A stretch of DNA of 64,000 nucleotides, taken from contig NZ_PRDM01000002.1 in assembly GCF_015182285.1 (NCBI RefSeq), forward strand, positions 620,001 to 684,000, read 5' to 3'. This DNA is from Flavobacterium hungaricum. Its GTDB lineage: Bacteria > Bacteroidota > Bacteroidia > Flavobacteriales > Flavobacteriaceae. Positions 9,701 through 17,703 of this stretch are shown here, piece after piece; position 1 is the first letter of the stretch, and each line of letters opens with the position of its first letter. The notes below the pieces were generated by a model that had not been told where the DNA came from, searched no databases, and saw only the letters and a program-made list of their open reading frames with translations. A program made the position numbers and the translations under genes.

Positions 9701-12385
9701 GGTACAGGAGGTCACGCAACTGCTTTAACAACTAATATTGATTGGCCGATCTGGTCAGGAAAAACACGTAACAGAGACGCATCTACGGCGAATATGCTGG
9801 TGTTTTCTACCGATAAGAAAAATTACGAAGTTGGAGAAAAAGCACAGATTTCGTTTCCGTCAAGCGAAGGCGGACGCGCTTTAATTTCTGTAGAAAACGG
9901 ATCAAAAGTAGTGCAGACCGTTTGGGCTAAAACGCAGAAAGGCGAAACAAAAGTAGAGATCCCGATTACGGGCGCTATGGCTCCAAATGTGTATTTCAAC
10001 ATTACACTTTTACAGCCTCACGCGACGACCAAAAACGATTCTCCAATAAGAATGTACGGAATCGTTCCTATCGAGGTTGTGGATAAAAATACGATTCTGG
10101 AACCCAAACTAAACATGCCGGATGTACTGCGTCCAGAACAGCCGTTTACTGTAAAAGTAAGTGAGAACAAAGGCAGACAAATGACTTATACTATTGCGGT
10201 TGTAGACGAAGGTTTGCTAGATTTAACCCGTTTTAAAACACCAAATGCGTGGGACAACTTCTATGTTCGTGAAGCTTTGGGAGTAAAAACCTGGGATATT
10301 TACGATGATGTAATTGGAGCTTACGGCGGAAAAATAAATCAGATTTTCAGTATTGGAGGAGATCAGGATTTAGGTGGCGGAAAAGCCAAAAAAGCGAATC
10401 GTTTTAAGCCTGTGGTGTTGTATTACGGTCCATTTAAATTGGATAAAGGCGAAACCAAATCACATCAGTTAAAACTGCCAAAATACATTGGTTCGGTTAG
10501 AACTATGGTTGTGGCGGGTGATGCCAATACAAATGCATACGGAAGTGCAGAAAAAGCCACACAAGTTAAGAGTCCGCTGATGGTCTTGGCTTCACTGCCG
10601 AGAAAAATTTCGCCGTCAGAAAAAGTGACGCTGCCGGTAACGGTTTTTGCGACAGAAAATAAAATCAAAAACGTTTCGATTCAGATAAAAACCAGCAACG
10701 GATTAAAAGTTGCAGGAAGCGCAGTTCAAAGATTACGTTTTGCGCAGCCAGACGAAAAAATGGCCTATTTTAATTTAGTAGTCGGTGCTGCAACTGGAAT
10801 TGCAAAAGTGCAGGTAATCGCAACCTCTGGAAGCGAGAAATCGGTTTATGATGTTGAAATTGATATGACCAATCCAAACCCGGTTACGAGTACTTTTACA
10901 GATGTTGTTTTAGCACCAAACAGTAGTAAAACAATTTCTTGGCAAACCTTTGGAATTGCCGGAAGCAACAAAGCAAGATTGGAAGTTTCGTCAATGCCGA
11001 CCATCAATTTGAATGGAAGATTACAGTTTTTAATTCAGTATCCGCACGGTTGTGTAGAACAGACGACATCATCGGTTTTCCCGCAATTATTTTTGAATGA
11101 TGTGGCTGATATCGATTCTAACAGACGTTCTATTATTCAGAAAAATATTGGGGCAGGAATTGCACGATTAGGAAGTTTTCAATTGGCAAACGGCGGCTTA
11201 CCGTATTGGCAGGGAAATGCCATTGCAGACGATTGGGGAACTTCGTATGCGGGGCATTTCTTAATAGAAGCAGAGAAAAAGGGATATGTACTGCCAATTA
11301 ATTTTAAATCAAAATGGCTTTCTTATCAGCAAAAAGAAGCGAAGCAATGGCGATTTGATCCGAAATACGGTAATGATTTAGCACAGGCGTACAGGTTATA
11401 CACGCTGGCATTAGCAGGAAGTGCAGATTTATCTTCGATGAACAGGCTTAGAGAAACCAAAGGTATTTCTAACGAAAGCAAGCTCCGCTTGGCGGCCTCT
11501 TATGTTCTGGCGGGACAAAAATCTGCGGGACAAAGTTTGTTCTTAAATACCAATATTGATGGAAGTTCTGATGGTTACAGTTATTACTATTATGGTTCGA
11601 CCGAAAGAAATAGAGCAATGGCATTAGAAACCATGCTTTTATTAGATCAAAAACAAAAAGCATTCGTAACAGCAGCCAAATTAGCCAAAGAAATGGCAGC
11701 CAATCAATGGATGAGTACTCAAACTACGGCTTATTGCTTATATGCGATGTCAAAATTTGCAGCTTCGAATGGTCCAAAAGGAATCAATATTCAGTTTAGC
11801 AAAAACGGAAAAGCAGAAACGATTAATACAACAAAAACGGTCGCAGACAGGAGTTTGTCTGTTCAGTCAGGATCTAACAGCATTACTTTAAAAAACAATA
11901 AAAATAACACTGTTTATGTTCGTGTATTGAATACAGGGATATTGCCAATCGGTCAAGAAAATACGACTCAAAGTGATGTTGCAGCTTCTATTGTTTTCAA
12001 AAACAGAAAAGGAAGTGTTATTGATGTTTCTAGAATCAATCAGGGAACTGAGTTTGTTGCCGAAGTAACCGTTAAAAACCAAAGAGGAGAAAGCGTTCAA
12101 AACGTTGCCTTGTCGCAAATTCTTCCTTCAGGATTTGAAATTGTAAACACACGTTTTACAGATTATGGAGATGCGGTAAATAACGTTGCCGATTACATTG
12201 ATATTCGTGACGACAGGACAAATTTCTATTTTGGGATGAAAGCCAGAGAGACAAAAGTCTTTAGGATTTTGCTAAACGCATCGTATTTAGGAAACTACTA
12301 TTTACCTGGCTTACAATGCGAAGCGATGTACGATAATACATTCTTAGCCAGAACAAAAGGATTCTGGGTTGAGGTTGTAAAATAA
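6701..12385 (+). CDS. bacterial alpha-2-macroglobulin lipoprotein
   Basis: The 1894-residue protein is a bacterial alpha-2-macroglobulin of the large MG-domain type. These proteins trap foreign proteases through an internal thioester. The N-terminus is a lipoprotein signal (VFCVFFIFQSC, lipid Cys about residue 20). The thioester motif is intact at C1451-V-E-Q (YPHGCVEQTTSS), followed by the helical thioester domain (ARLGSFQLANGGLPYWQG). Macroglobulin beta-domains and the YGERGVWRPGDNLYLSF bait-flanking segment precede it. Two acidic inserts, residues about 303-355 and 507-550, look disordered. The start is TTG at 6701 because no in-frame ATG precedes the signal peptide. The next gene encodes PBP1C, the conserved partner of this family. 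Confidence 0.92.
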   Translation: MKAKGLVLVFCVFFIFQSCGRKSNFNSDFSLFKDYIVSFTGGIVSAQSDIRVVLAFDKKEWKVNQELDRDLFDISPSVDGKVVALSGNTIAFIPEKKLKAGTEYQVTLHLEKLITLPKEKEKDLSEFNFTVKTIKQDFVINTGDIQSYSKEYQYLNCVLKTADEMDLETAIKLVSAQQKGKDLKIKFEKKSGTAKEFNFIIDSIQRFEEVSNVEINYDGSDADIDQKGEQDYAVSSINEFKVVKVEIPDGNNQSVSINFSEPLEKGQDFAGLVSIQNTNNLKFSTQGNLLKVYFTSQAAVQKAPEPVEVVVEEEETTDGIVAIDSAAAVIDTAATAPIEEEVVEVVPDEEPETAPALSGELLLEVFQGIESQYGKKMDNNYSEKITFDQIKPSIRFIKNGTILPSSNNLKLNFEAVSLSAVDVKVYKIYKNNILQFLQYNELNGAQNLKKVAQPIAKTTLNLKESNLINPTKWNTFALDLSKIITPEPGAIYRVELEYKKKYSMYKCETTDESDTETEEEEADENDVNYSGNSYDDYYYDDYEWRESQDPCSSSYYYNAKIGTNILASDLGVIAKRGENKSYLFAVNNIVTTEPVSNARVDLYSYQQQKLATAATSSEGIASFQLDKFAYFAIVSLGNQSTYVKLDDGLSLSVSNFDVAGETLQKGLKGFIYGERGVWRPGDNLYLSFILNDAANKLPTSHPIKFRLNDPSGKTIYQTVQKTNDLNHYSFIVPTSQDAPTGNWEAMVSVGGAKFYKSIKIETIKPNRLKIKNNFSRKTLSASYPNASNLEVTWLHGAIAKNLNVEMQAKFTQQKTTFKGYENHNFDDLVRQFGSEEINIFSGKLNENGRVSVPIDPKLQGQAPGMLRASFITKVYEEGGDFSTDVISTTYSPYKTYVGIKAPIPNKYGMLETRTANRFEVVTVDENGRPKAVRNLEVRIYKIDWRWWWDSSINNLSNYNSSNSTTSYKSATVDTDSSGKGSFQFTLTDEEWGRYLIRVEDGTGGHATALTTNIDWPIWSGKTRNRDASTANMLVFSTDKKNYEVGEKAQISFPSSEGGRALISVENGSKVVQTVWAKTQKGETKVEIPITGAMAPNVYFNITLLQPHATTKNDSPIRMYGIVPIEVVDKNTILEPKLNMPDVLRPEQPFTVKVSENKGRQMTYTIAVVDEGLLDLTRFKTPNAWDNFYVREALGVKTWDIYDDVIGAYGGKINQIFSIGGDQDLGGGKAKKANRFKPVVLYYGPFKLDKGETKSHQLKLPKYIGSVRTMVVAGDANTNAYGSAEKATQVKSPLMVLASLPRKISPSEKVTLPVTVFATENKIKNVSIQIKTSNGLKVAGSAVQRLRFAQPDEKMAYFNLVVGAATGIAKVQVIATSGSEKSVYDVEIDMTNPNPVTSTFTDVVLAPNSSKTISWQTFGIAGSNKARLEVSSMPTINLNGRLQFLIQYPHGCVEQTTSSVFPQLFLNDVADIDSNRRSIIQKNIGAGIARLGSFQLANGGLPYWQGNAIADDWGTSYAGHFLIEAEKKGYVLPINFKSKWLSYQQKEAKQWRFDPKYGNDLAQAYRLYTLALAGSADLSSMNRLRETKGISNESKLRLAASYVLAGQKSAGQSLFLNTNIDGSSDGYSYYYYGSTERNRAMALETMLLLDQKQKAFVTAAKLAKEMAANQWMSTQTTAYCLYAMSKFAASNGPKGINIQFSKNGKAETINTTKTVADRSLSVQSGSNSITLKNNKNNTVYVRVLNTGILPIGQENTTQSDVAASIVFKNRKGSVIDVSRINQGTEFVAEVTVKNQRGESVQNVALSQILPSGFEIVNTRFTDYGDAVNNVADYIDIRDDRTNFYFGMKARETKVFRILLNASYLGNYYLPGLQCEAMYDNTFLARTKGFWVEVVK

Positions 12386-12391
12386 ATTGTT

Positions 12392-12456
12392 AGCCGCAGA
12401 TTATACGGATTAAAAATGATTTTGAAAATCTGTGCTAATTTGTGTAATCTGTGGCT
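12392..12456. repeat. dispersed intergenic hairpin repeat (CAGATTA...TAATCTG type)
   Basis: AGCCGCAGATTATACGGATT pairs imperfectly with AATTTGTGTAATCTGTGGCT across a short loop, giving a long stem with G-U pairs. This type of element is common between genes in Flavobacterium. Its right end supplies the false GTG start of the pbpC open frame. Confidence 0.65.
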
Positions 12457-12482
12457 GAAAAACTTTGTGTTAAAATATTTCC

Positions 12483-12600
12483 CGCAGATTTTGCAGATCA
12501 AGCAGATAAAATAAATCTGCCAAATCTGCTGAATCTGCGAGCAAAAAAGCTTAGCGAACTTCGCGTTTACTTAGTGACTTTGCGGTTAAAATCATCAATA
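12483..12600. repeat. GCAGAT inverted repeat followed by CTTTGCG-type repeat
   Basis: At 12483-12539, three GCAGAT blocks spaced 8-9 nt apart are mirrored by three ATCTGC blocks, forming a perfect-looking modular hairpin. From about 12546 to 12595 a second repeat type follows (CTTAGCGAACTTCGCG...ACTTTGCGGTTAAA), which resembles the repeat at 29028-29080. Both lie between the A2M and pbpC genes, and the pbpC start is at 12601. Confidence 0.65.
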
Positions 12601-14976
12601 TTGAAAAGTAAATTAAAAGCGTTTTTCCAACGCATTATAACTTGGATAAAAAGAAATAAAATAAAATCAGCAATTGCATTTATGCTCTTGCTGATTTATT
12701 ATTTTTCTTTGTCAAGACCTTTATTCCAAGAACCCTATTCAACAGTAATCGAAAGTAAAGAAGGAGAATTACTTGGTGCTAAAATTGCCCGAGACGGACA
12801 ATGGCGTTTTCCAGAGCAGGACAGTGTTACGGACAAATTCAAAAAATGTATTGTTTATTTTGAAGACGAATATTTCTACAAACATCCGGGCTTTAATCCT
12901 GGGGCAATGATTAACGCTTTTAGACAAAATCAAAAAGCAGGTAGAGTGGTTCGAGGCGGAAGTACGTTAACACAGCAGGTTATTCGGTTATCAAGAAAAG
13001 GCAAAAAACGAACCTACTTTGAAAAAATCATTGAAATCATTCTGTCTACACGTTTGGAATTAGGATATTCAAAAAACGAAATACTTGAATTGTATGCTTC
13101 TCACGCACCTTTTGGAGGTAATGTTGTAGGGCTGGAAATGGCATCTTGGCGTTATTTCGGCGTGCAGTCCCATCAGCTTTCTTGGGCAGAAAATGCAGTT
13201 CTGGCCGTTTTACCCAATGCGCCAAGTTTGATTTATCCTGGAAAAAATCAAATAAAACTATTAAATAAGCGAAACCGGCTTTTGCTAAAATTGCATCAGG
13301 AAGGAATAATCGACAAACAGACTTATGAACTTTCTATAGAAGAACCATTACCTCAAAAACCATATGATCTGCCGCAGATTGCACCGCATTTATTACAGAG
13401 AGCCGCTAAAAATGAAGAAGGAACCCGAGTAAAAACAACAATTGATTATGCTTTGCAGAATAGAGTAAATCAAATTGCGAGGTATTATTACAACCAATAC
13501 AAGCAGAACGAAGTGCATAATCTGGCAATTTTAGTAATAGATGTCCAGAATAGAAATGTGATGAGTTATGTTGGGAATGCTCCGACAGATAAAGACCATC
13601 AAAAAGATGTTGACATTATTGATGCACCCAGAAGTACCGGAAGTATTTTAAAGCCCCTTTTGTATGGCGCAATGCTTGATGACGGTGAGTTGCTGCCTAA
13701 TACTTTAATTGCTGATGTCCCAACGCAAATTTCGGGTTATACGCCTCAGAATTTCAACCTTACTTTTGATGGTGCAGTGCCGGCGCATCGTGCTTTATCG
13801 CGTTCGTTGAATATTCCGGCGGTATTGATGCTTCAGGATTTTGGCGTCAATAAATTTTACGAAGAACTCCAAAAGTTTAAACTAAAAAACATTAACAAAA
13901 CACCCGATCATTATGGATTGTCGCTTATTTTGGGCGGTGCCGAAAGTAATTTATGGGATTTATGCAGAACCTACGCTAATTTATCTTCGACATTAAATTA
14001 CTACTCTAAACATCAGGATAAATATCGGACAAATGAGTTTACAGAATTAAATTATAAGAACGATTTTAAGCCTGATTTTGGTTCAGAAACCAATCAGAAG
14101 AATATTTTGGGAGCGGGATCAATTTGGCTGACGTACAATGCTATGGAAGAGGTAAACAGGCCGGAGGGAGACGAAGCCTGGAAGTTTTATGACAGTTCTT
14201 TAAAAATTGCATGGAAAACCGGTACCAGTTTCGGAAATCGCGATGCTTGGGCAATAGGAACAAATTCCAGATATGTAGTCGGAATCTGGGTCGGAAATGC
14301 AACAGGTGAGGGAAGACCTACTTTAACCGGAGTTACCAGCGCAGCGCCAATTTTATTCGACGTTTTTAATTTACTGCCGAGACAAAGATGGTTTGATACG
14401 CCTTATAAAGATCTGGCAGAAGTTGAAGTTTGCCGTTTAAGCGGTTACTTAGCAAAAGACAATTGTCCGAAAATTAAACAATGGGTTTCTAAAAAAGGGA
14501 AATCGACAAAAGTTTGTCCGTATCACAAAACGATTCATTTAGATCAAACACAACAATTTCAGGTAAACAGCAGCTGTGAAAATGTCGAAAATATAGTGGC
14601 TAAAAATTGGTTTATTCTGCCTCCGGTAATGGCTTGGTATTACAAAAGCCAGCATATTGAATATCTGCCTTTACCTCCGTTTAAAGAGGGGTGCGAAGGA
14701 ACGCAAGCCACCACAATGGATTTTATTTACCCAAAAGCAAACAGCAAAATTTATTTGACTAAAAACTTCAACAGTGAAGTACAGCCGGTAATATTGAAAG
14801 TTGCTTATGCAGAACGTGATAAAGAACTATTTTGGTATGTTGATGATGTGTATAAAGCCACCACCAAAACGTTTCATGAACTGCCCATTACGCCAACAGC
14901 AGGAATACATTATATTACAGTTGTAGATGCTTCTGGGAATGAAATTAGAAGAAGAATTGAGATTGTGAGGGAATAA
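12601..14976 (+). CDS. pbpC: penicillin-binding protein 1C
   Basis: PBP1C is a bifunctional peptidoglycan glycosyltransferase/transpeptidase anchored in the inner membrane. The frame is open from 12451, but its first 50 codons lie in intergenic repeats, so TTG at 12601 (791 residues) is the preferred start. Order of features: a basic segment and one TM helix (AIAFMLLLIYYFSL), the GT51 domain (EDEYFYKHPGF, RGGSTLTQQVIRLSRKGKKRTYFEKI), then the transpeptidase with SILK (SxxK), SRSLN (SxN) and KTGTSFGNRDAW (KTG), and a C-terminal BiPBP_C-type domain after a cysteine-bearing linker. It sits directly behind the alpha-2-macroglobulin, matching the known A2M/PBP1C pairing in bacteria. Confidence 0.93.
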   Translation: MKSKLKAFFQRIITWIKRNKIKSAIAFMLLLIYYFSLSRPLFQEPYSTVIESKEGELLGAKIARDGQWRFPEQDSVTDKFKKCIVYFEDEYFYKHPGFNPGAMINAFRQNQKAGRVVRGGSTLTQQVIRLSRKGKKRTYFEKIIEIILSTRLELGYSKNEILELYASHAPFGGNVVGLEMASWRYFGVQSHQLSWAENAVLAVLPNAPSLIYPGKNQIKLLNKRNRLLLKLHQEGIIDKQTYELSIEEPLPQKPYDLPQIAPHLLQRAAKNEEGTRVKTTIDYALQNRVNQIARYYYNQYKQNEVHNLAILVIDVQNRNVMSYVGNAPTDKDHQKDVDIIDAPRSTGSILKPLLYGAMLDDGELLPNTLIADVPTQISGYTPQNFNLTFDGAVPAHRALSRSLNIPAVLMLQDFGVNKFYEELQKFKLKNINKTPDHYGLSLILGGAESNLWDLCRTYANLSSTLNYYSKHQDKYRTNEFTELNYKNDFKPDFGSETNQKNILGAGSIWLTYNAMEEVNRPEGDEAWKFYDSSLKIAWKTGTSFGNRDAWAIGTNSRYVVGIWVGNATGEGRPTLTGVTSAAPILFDVFNLLPRQRWFDTPYKDLAEVEVCRLSGYLAKDNCPKIKQWVSKKGKSTKVCPYHKTIHLDQTQQFQVNSSCENVENIVAKNWFILPPVMAWYYKSQHIEYLPLPPFKEGCEGTQATTMDFIYPKANSKIYLTKNFNSEVQPVILKVAYAERDKELFWYVDDVYKATTKTFHELPITPTAGIHYITVVDASGNEIRRRIEIVRE

Positions 14977-14984
14977 ATTTTTTT

Positions 14985-15031
14985 GAAATTCCAAATTGCA
15001 ATTCCAAATTCCAAATTCCAAATTCCAAAAA
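14985..15031. repeat. short tandem ATTCCAA repeat
   Basis: Six or so head-to-tail units of ATTCCAAA/ATTCCAA follow the pbpC stop. The same word forms the arms of the gldJ terminator near 49.86 kb. It is probably a decayed terminator-type repeat; no T-run hairpin is evident here. Confidence 0.55.
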
Positions 15032-15160
15032 TTGGTTAGTTTCTTATTTTTTGTCTGGCTGATCGGAGTCGAAGCCCTTTGACAAAGATGTCGCATGGTC
15101 TTGTGATTTCTCCTTTCGGTCGAAATGGTAAAATAAAAAAAAACTTATTGTGAAAACGAG

Positions 15161-15240
15161 TGCCTAGCCCAGATAGGAGCGGTATCCTTTTTCTGGCTTC
15201 TTTAGCCAGGAAAAGATACAAGCGGATAGCTGGAAATTGC
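15161..15240 (+). ncRNA. Flavo-1-like structured RNA element, copy 2
   Basis: The frame TGCCTAGCCCAGAT..GAGCGG and AGCGGATAGCTGGA is the same as in the copy at 6441-6532. The hairpin arms are CTGGCT and AGCCAG, a compensated change relative to CCTGCT/AGCAGG in copy 1. The region between pbpC and rng (14977-15345) holds only this element, the ATTCCAA repeats and the rng terminator. Confidence 0.55.
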
Positions 15241-15309
15241 TTCTAAATAAAATAAATTACAAGTTTAAAATTCCAAACGAGATTGCTGCGTTCCTCACAA
15301 TAATGCATA

Positions 15310-15342
15310 AAAAAACCGCCCCGATGCATCGGGGCGGTTTTT
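15310..15342 (-). terminator. rng terminator
   Basis: A perfect GC-rich stem (CCGCCCCGATGCATCGGGGCGG) is flanked by A and T runs just after the rng stop on the minus strand. The run on the minus side reads TTTTTTT. It could also stop transcription arriving from the plus strand. Confidence 0.9.
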
Positions 15343-15345
15343 AAT

Positions 15346-16890
15346 TTATTCTGAAATAACATTTCCTTTTTTGTCATAGAAATGGTATTCTAAGTACGTG
15401 TAAGCGTCACGAGGTATGATTTTCACCCATTTCTTATGTTCAAAAAACCATTTTGAACGTAATGATGGAAAACCTTTGCTGAGGTATGCAGCCACAAACG
15501 GATGTGTGTTTAGGACAACCTTATTGTGGGTTTTTAAAATTCTTTCTAAATCAGAGGTGATTTTGTCGATAATTAAAATTGGCGCTTCAATTTCGCCATT
15601 AACTTTATTAGGATCTTCCTCTCTGGTTTTGATATTAACTTCTGGTCTTACGCGCTGTCTGGTAATCTGGACTAAACCAAATTTACTTGGCGGTAATATT
15701 TTATGCTTTGCTTTATCGTCGCTCATTTCTTCTCGCAAGAAGTCGAACAAAACTTTCCTGTTTTCAGGATTAGACATATCGATAAAATCAACTACGATTA
15801 TTCCGCCCATATCTCGCAGACGAAGTTGTCTTGCGATTTCTGCAGCGGCAATCATATTTACTTCCATGGCGGTGTCTTCTTGATTGGTTGCCTTATTCGA
15901 ACGGTTGCCGCTGTTTACGTCTATAACGTGCAGGGCTTCTGTATGTTCGATGATAAGGTAAGCACCTTTGCTCATAGAAACAGTTCTTCCAAAAGAAGTT
16001 TTGATTTGTCTCTCTATATTGTATTTCTCAAAAATGGGAGTGTCATTTGATTGATAAAACTTTACAATCGATTGTTTTGAAGGTGCAATTTCTTGCAGAT
16101 ATTCCTTCGTTTGGTGGAACAACTCTTCATCATCTATTTGTATACCGCTAAAGGTATCATTAAAAACATCTCTTAATATCGAAGAAGCTCTGTTGAGCTC
16201 TCCTAATACTTTCGACGGATGATGAGCAGTTGGTAATTTTTTACACATTGCAGTCCATCTGCCTAGCAGGTTCTGCAAATCTTTTTCTAATTCGGCTACG
16301 TTTTTGCCTTCGGCTACTGTACGAACAATAACACCAAATCCTTTAGGTTTGATCGATAGAACAAGTTTTTTTAGACGATCCTTTTCTTTTTTGTCTTCTA
16401 TTTTCTGAGAAATAGAAACACGATCAGAAAAAGGAACTAGAACGATAAATCTTCCGGCAAGAGAAAGCTCAGCACTTATTCTTGGGCCTTTGGTAGATAT
16501 AGGTTCTTTAACTACTTGAACTAAAACAGATTGATTGGCACTTAAAATATCAGTAATGATGCCATCTTTGTCAATCTCTTTTTCAAACTGAAAGGTTTTT
16601 AGGGAGAAATCTTTTATTTTACCTGCGCTTACAAGTTTTATGAATTTCAGTTGAGAAGCTAAGTTTGGTCCTAAATCGTGATAATGTAAAAAAGCATCTT
16701 TTTCGAAGCCTACATTTACAAAAGCGGCATTTAGTCCGGCAACTGGTTTTCTGATTTTGGCAATAAAAATATCACCAACCTGAAAGTTGCTTTTCTCTTC
16801 TTCTTTGTGTAATTCAATTAGTTTTCCATCTTTTAATAAGGCAAAATCTACGGCTTCAGAACTAGATCTAATGATTAATTCTTTATTCAC
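15346..16890 (-). CDS. rng: ribonuclease E/G family endoribonuclease
   Basis: This 514-residue enzyme cleaves single-stranded RNA 5' to structured regions in rRNA maturation and mRNA decay. An S1-like domain covers about residues 36-125 (VGDIFIAKIRKPVAGLNAAFVNVG). The two catalytic aspartates that bind magnesium are D324 in DVNSGN and D368 in VVDFIDM, matching D303 and D346 of E. coli RNase E. The zinc-link CPxC motif of RNase E is not present: the corresponding stretch reads TREEDPNKVNGEIEAP. I believe this is usual in Bacteroidota. There is no long C-terminal scaffold, so the protein is RNase G-like. It lies downstream of hup and the COX24-like gene. Confidence 0.93.
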   Translation of the reverse strand: MNKELIIRSSSEAVDFALLKDGKLIELHKEEEKSNFQVGDIFIAKIRKPVAGLNAAFVNVGFEKDAFLHYHDLGPNLASQLKFIKLVSAGKIKDFSLKTFQFEKEIDKDGIITDILSANQSVLVQVVKEPISTKGPRISAELSLAGRFIVLVPFSDRVSISQKIEDKKEKDRLKKLVLSIKPKGFGVIVRTVAEGKNVAELEKDLQNLLGRWTAMCKKLPTAHHPSKVLGELNRASSILRDVFNDTFSGIQIDDEELFHQTKEYLQEIAPSKQSIVKFYQSNDTPIFEKYNIERQIKTSFGRTVSMSKGAYLIIEHTEALHVIDVNSGNRSNKATNQEDTAMEVNMIAAAEIARQLRLRDMGGIIVVDFIDMSNPENRKVLFDFLREEMSDDKAKHKILPPSKFGLVQITRQRVRPEVNIKTREEDPNKVNGEIEAPILIIDKITSDLERILKTHNKVVLNTHPFVAAYLSKGFPSLRSKWFFEHKKWVKIIPRDAYTYLEYHFYDKKGNVISE

Positions 16891-16952
16891 ACTGTAAATT
16901 TTTATCTGTTTTTTTCAGAAAATAGAGGGAAGAGAGAAGAGTATAGATAATG

Positions 16953-16987
16953 AAATCTAAAATCTTAAGTCTAAAATCTAAAATCTT
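16953..16987. repeat. short direct repeats (CTAAAATC)
   Basis: Three to four units of TCTAAAATCTTA/TCTAAAATC lie in the 263-nt gap between rng and the COX24-like gene. Nothing else is recognisable in that gap apart from the terminator at its right end. Confidence 0.5.
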
Positions 16988-17137
16988 ATTCTACAGATGG
17001 ATTAAACAATATTTTAAACAGGTATTATACCCGGGGAAAACTAGCTGGCAGTTTGCAGCTCTAAGTAATCAGCAGACTGAATGCTAAAAACTGATGACTG
17101 AATACTAATTTTCAATTTCAATGAACTTTTAAAAAGA

Positions 17138-17165
17138 AAAAAGTAGTTTAAAACTACTTTTTCTT
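17138..17165 (-). terminator. terminator overlapping the stop codon of the COX24-like gene
   Basis: AAAAAGTAGTTTTAAACTACTTTTT on the minus strand forms a stem followed by a T-rich tail. The TAG stop of the small gene lies inside the stem, so coding and termination signals overlap. Confidence 0.75.
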
Positions 17166-17246
17166 TTTGTGGCGGTTAGCTCTCGCTCTTTTTTTACGTT
17201 TGTGAGTAGCTACCTTATGTCTCTTTCTTTTTTTACCACTTGGCAT
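17154..17246 (-). CDS. 30-residue COX24/AURKAIP1-domain (mS38/bS22-like) basic protein
   Basis: An ATG at 17246 opens a 30-codon frame reading MPSGKKRKRHKVATHKRK then KRARANRHKKKK and TAG. Over half the residues are Lys or Arg. The sequence corresponds to the short proteins conserved across Bacteroidota that are annotated with the COX24 C-terminal (AURKAIP1) domain, the family of mitochondrial ribosomal protein mS38 and bacterial bS22. A ribosome-associated role on the small subunit is therefore likely but inferred. It lies between hup (27 nt upstream) and rng, and probably shares the hup message up to the terminator that overlaps its stop codon. Confidence 0.82.
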   Translation of the reverse strand: MPSGKKRKRHKVATHKRKKRARANRHKKKK

Positions 17247-17273
17247 ATTGTGTCAGATTTATGTTAATTAATA

Positions 17274-17564
17274 TTATTTTGCTTCGTTGTTTGTTTTAAC
17301 GCCTTCTACAAATACTTTTGCAGGTTTAAATGCAGGAATGTTGTGTGCAGGAATTTTAATAGTTGTGTTTTTTGAAATGTTTCTTCCTGTTTTTTCAGCT
17401 CTAGTTTTTACGATGAAACTTCCGAAACCTCTTAGGTAAACATTGTCCCCAGTTTCTAATGAAATTTTAACTTCTTCCATAAAAGACTCTACTGTTGCTT
17501 GAACATCTCCTTTTTCAAGACCTAATTTCTCTGAAATTTTCGCTACGATATCTGCTTTCGTCAT
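17274..17564 (-). CDS. hup: HU-family DNA-binding protein
   Basis: HU is a dimeric nucleoid protein that bends DNA. The 96-residue product starting MTKADIVAKISEKLGLEKGDV has the normal family length, with the beta-arm signature GFGSFIVKTRAEKTGRNISKNTTIKIPAHNIPAFKP. The open frame extends to 17615, but that extension overlaps the -7 element at 17613-17620, so ATG 17564 is the true start. It is transcribed away from mutY and leads a likely hup/COX24-like message. Confidence 0.95.
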   Translation of the reverse strand: MTKADIVAKISEKLGLEKGDVQATVESFMEEVKISLETGDNVYLRGFGSFIVKTRAEKTGRNISKNTTIKIPAHNIPAFKPAKVFVEGVKTNNEAK

Positions 17565-17612
17565 TTTCTTTCCAATTTTATTTATAAATGGTGTACTATT
17601 TTTTTGAGTTTG

Positions 17613-17644
17613 CAAATATAGGAATTAAAAAAATAATTAATCAA
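17613..17644 (-). promoter_or_regulatory. hup promoter
   Basis: On the minus strand TATATTTG (17620-17613) matches TAnnTTTG, and TTG lies at 17644-17642 with a 21-nt spacer. Transcription would start near 17607, about 43 nt before the hup ATG, which rules out the longer ORF start. Confidence 0.75.
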
Positions 17645-17677
17645 GCTAATTCGTTAAATTTTAATTACATAAACATT

Positions 17678-17685
17678 TACTTTTG
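17678..17685 (+). promoter_or_regulatory. probable mutY promoter (-7 element)
   Basis: TACTTTTG fits TAnnTTTG and ends 18 nt before the mutY ATG. The -33 element is not clear. It is divergent from the hup promoter 60 nt away. Confidence 0.5.
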
Positions 17686-17703
17686 TAATCTAAGTATTTT
17701 ACG

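Noticed and set aside
12451-12600. N-terminal extension of pbpC
   Set aside because: The 50 codons are encoded by dispersed intergenic repeats and precede the membrane helix without any family similarity.
15416-15883. 155-codon plus-strand frame opposite rng
   Set aside because: It is antisense to the catalytic core of RNase E/G and has no start context or family features.
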